Origin: Tupaia tana
Lineage: Eukaryota; Chordata; Mammalia; Scandentia; Tupaiidae
Length of the DNA stretch: 64,000 nt
Assembly: GCA_026018925.1 (NCBI GenBank)
Contig: JAKSZU010000018.1
Span: 4,496,920 to 4,560,919 of the forward strand
Direction: 5' to 3'
How positions within the stretch are numbered: the first letter of the stretch is position 1; every line of letters starts with the position of its first letter. The notes beneath the pieces are model-generated. The model did not search any database, was not told where the DNA came from, and saw only the letters and a list, made by a program, of their open reading frames with translations. Shown in pieces: positions 62,531 to 64,000 of the stretch. The translations under genes were made by a program, and so were the position numbers.

Positions 62531-62543
62531 TATTAAATTCTTA

Positions 62544-62574
62544 CACACACACACACACACATACACACACACAA
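62544..62574. repeat. (CA)n microsatellite
   Basis: ACACAC run with one ATAC interruption near the edge of the minus-strand L1 fragment. Confidence 0.9.
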
Positions 62575-63114
62575 CGTCTGCATCCTCTTTTCTGTTCCAT
62601 CATTAGCCATAGCACAGTTTTTCCATAAGACAGTGTTCTTATTAAAAAAGTAATACTCTCCTGAGAATATATATTCCCTGGTACATCTTTCATTTAATGG
62701 CTCATGGAAAAGTGGTCTTTTGTGTATTTCTTTACTGAAACAAAATCCAGCAAATACCATTAGCTGTGACATGTATTTTTTTAAAAAAAGAAAAAAAGTC
62801 TGTACTTTCATCCAGTTGTATAGAAAACCACCCACACAGTGTAATGTCTTCTAATCCTAGTTCTTCAAATGTTCAGTGTTTTCTATGCCTTTCCTAATGG
62901 CGATGCTGACAAAGAAGTGCATTTTACTTTTTGCATTTTCCTCTATATTATTTTACCCATTTTCTACTGCAAGCATTTCCCCACGGTCTATGTCACTTTT
63001 GTCTTTTTCTAAGAAATCTCAAAAGAGACTTTTGTATATTTCTAATCATATTCAGTAGAGTTTTGTGAAGTACTAGACTGAGTGTTGTCTACAATAGAAA
63101 TTACTGCAAAAACT

Positions 63115-63132
63115 GGGGGGGGGGGGGGGGGG
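63115..63132. repeat. G18 homopolymer
   Basis: Eighteen G in a row in otherwise AT-rich DNA; a likely site of length error or polymorphism. Confidence 0.9.
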
Positions 63133-63329
63133 CTTCTTTGTCTTCATGCCCTGGAGGGTAACTTCGTCAATGTCTTGTTAATCGCCACCGCTTGGATGCT
63201 CCTTAGCTAACACCTTCTGGCATAGCATCAGGTGGGCTGAGAAGGAAAAGTGGCACACGCAAGAGACTGCTGGTCCAGTTTCCTCCAGCCCCTATTAGAC
63301 CCTTGATTTGACCTGCTGTAATCACCCCC

Positions 63330-63640
63330 TCCTCTCTCAGAACAAAGAATTTTTATGCAACCAATACCAGCCTATAAAATCCAGGGGTGGGCACGTGACC
63401 CAGGCCCAGCCAATCAGCCTATTCCATCCTATTGGCCCCTCTTGGCTCATGGAAGGGCACTGTGACCCAGGCCAGGCCAATGAGACTCAGTTCTAAGGTT
63501 TTCTGGGAATGTAAGTAAGGAGACGCTACCTTTCCTCTGCAGTGGCCAAAGCTCAAGATGCAGTCGGGCCATCGGAAGGGAGTCTGCCTACAAACAGCCA
63601 GGAGGAAGCCCGGGGTCTGATTCATTTCCTACTCCAGCCC
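63330..63640. repeat. Ancient mammal-wide interspersed repeat, unclassified
   Basis: GGGCACGTGACCCAGGCCCA GCCAATCAG followed by a second CACTGTGACCCAGGCCAGGC CAATGAG. The order resembles the repeat type at 36180-36560. Confidence 0.4.
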
Positions 63641-63759
63641 TTCTCCACGATGTGAGCCCCCCAAATTCTCTTCCGTCTTTGTGTATGGCTGTTTGTGTTT
63701 TAGAGAGAATTTGGGAATCTCCTGTATCCTGTTCTCCCTTTTTGTGAATTTCCTTTTTT

Positions 63760-63988
63760 CTTTATTTTTCCAAGAGAGAGACAGACAGAGCCAGCCAACC
63801 CCAAAAGAGTTCTGATGGCACGGTCTACCCCGGCCTCTGCTGGCCCTGGGTCACGAGCACGTGTGGGCTTGCGGTACTCGGGGAGATCTCTGGACGTGAA
63901 CTGGGAACCTTCCCATGTGGATTCTCTGACAGAGAGCTGTGGGTTCTGTGCTGCTTCTGGCCTCTGAACCCTGTTCTTTGTTATCTAG
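63760..63988 (-). mobile_element. Second SINE family, minus strand
   Basis: Landmarks AAGAGAGAGACAGACAGAGC, GGTCTACCCCGGCCTCTGCT, GTGAACTGGGAACCTTCCCA and GTGCTGCTTCTGGCC. Confidence 0.75.
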
Positions 63989-64000
63989 GGAGCGTCCCAT

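Larger units (their letters stand above)
43761..64000. other. Intergenic region upstream of MLYCD, AT-rich beyond about 44.2 kb
   Basis: No exon is recognised. The region is a patchwork of L1 fragments with SINEs inserted in them. Stretches 48090-48300, 48990-49450, 49690-50340, 50830-51480, 53600-54950, 56820-57450 and 62540-63300 appear to hold only unique or unrecognised DNA. In human the next gene this way is HSBP1, far beyond this distance. Confidence 0.65.

Overview
The window is nuclear DNA of a placental mammal. It has split genes with GT-AG introns, a CpG-island promoter, L1, L2, MIR and MER5-type repeats, and dozens of copies of one tRNA-derived SINE. The lineage cannot be fixed by reading alone. 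Two things point towards a tree shrew (Scandentia). The dominant SINE is not a primate, rodent, carnivore, ungulate or afrotherian family that I recognise, and one element at 20945-21122 fuses a tRNA-like head to a 7SL/Alu-like tail. This species call is an inference of moderate to low confidence.

The one protein-coding gene is MLYCD (malonyl-CoA decarboxylase). It lies on the minus strand and is complete: exon 1 at 42989-43528, exon 2 at 34321-34433, exon 3 at 33356-33512, exon 4 at 31069-31218 and exon 5 at 27720-28253 (coding parts). The five exons add up to 1494 nt, 497 residues plus stop, with every junction in phase and every splice site GT-AG. The protein has an Arg/Pro-rich mitochondrial leader, a second in-frame Met (44) in a stronger start context, and a C-terminal SKL peroxisomal signal. 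Its CpG-island promoter, with ETS-, CCAAT- and Sp1-type sites, is at about 43530-43760. The likely poly(A) signal is at 27107-27112.

Layout. 1-27090: GC-rich, gene-free DNA beyond the 3' end of MLYCD, holding old MIR/L2/MER5 relics, a few SINEs and several minisatellites (63 bp x ~10 at 4772-5390; about 20 G-rich units at 17466-18122). 27090-43760: MLYCD, whose intron 1 carries a full-length processed pseudogene of ribosomal protein RPLP1. 43760-64000: intergenic DNA upstream of the promoter. Soon after the promoter (about 44.2 kb) the base composition turns AT-rich and L1 becomes dominant, with SINEs and one mariner-like MITE nested in it. In human the neighbours of MLYCD are OSGIN1 (3' side) and HSBP1 (5' side); I could find no exon of either here.

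I see no bacterial-type system, CRISPR array or intact mobile element. The most interesting items are a C17 run in the polypyrimidine tract of MLYCD exon 2, a start-codon arrangement that suits leaky scanning, a three-copy palindromic mariner-like MITE family, the tRNA-7SL composite SINE, the minisatellites and the abrupt compositional boundary.
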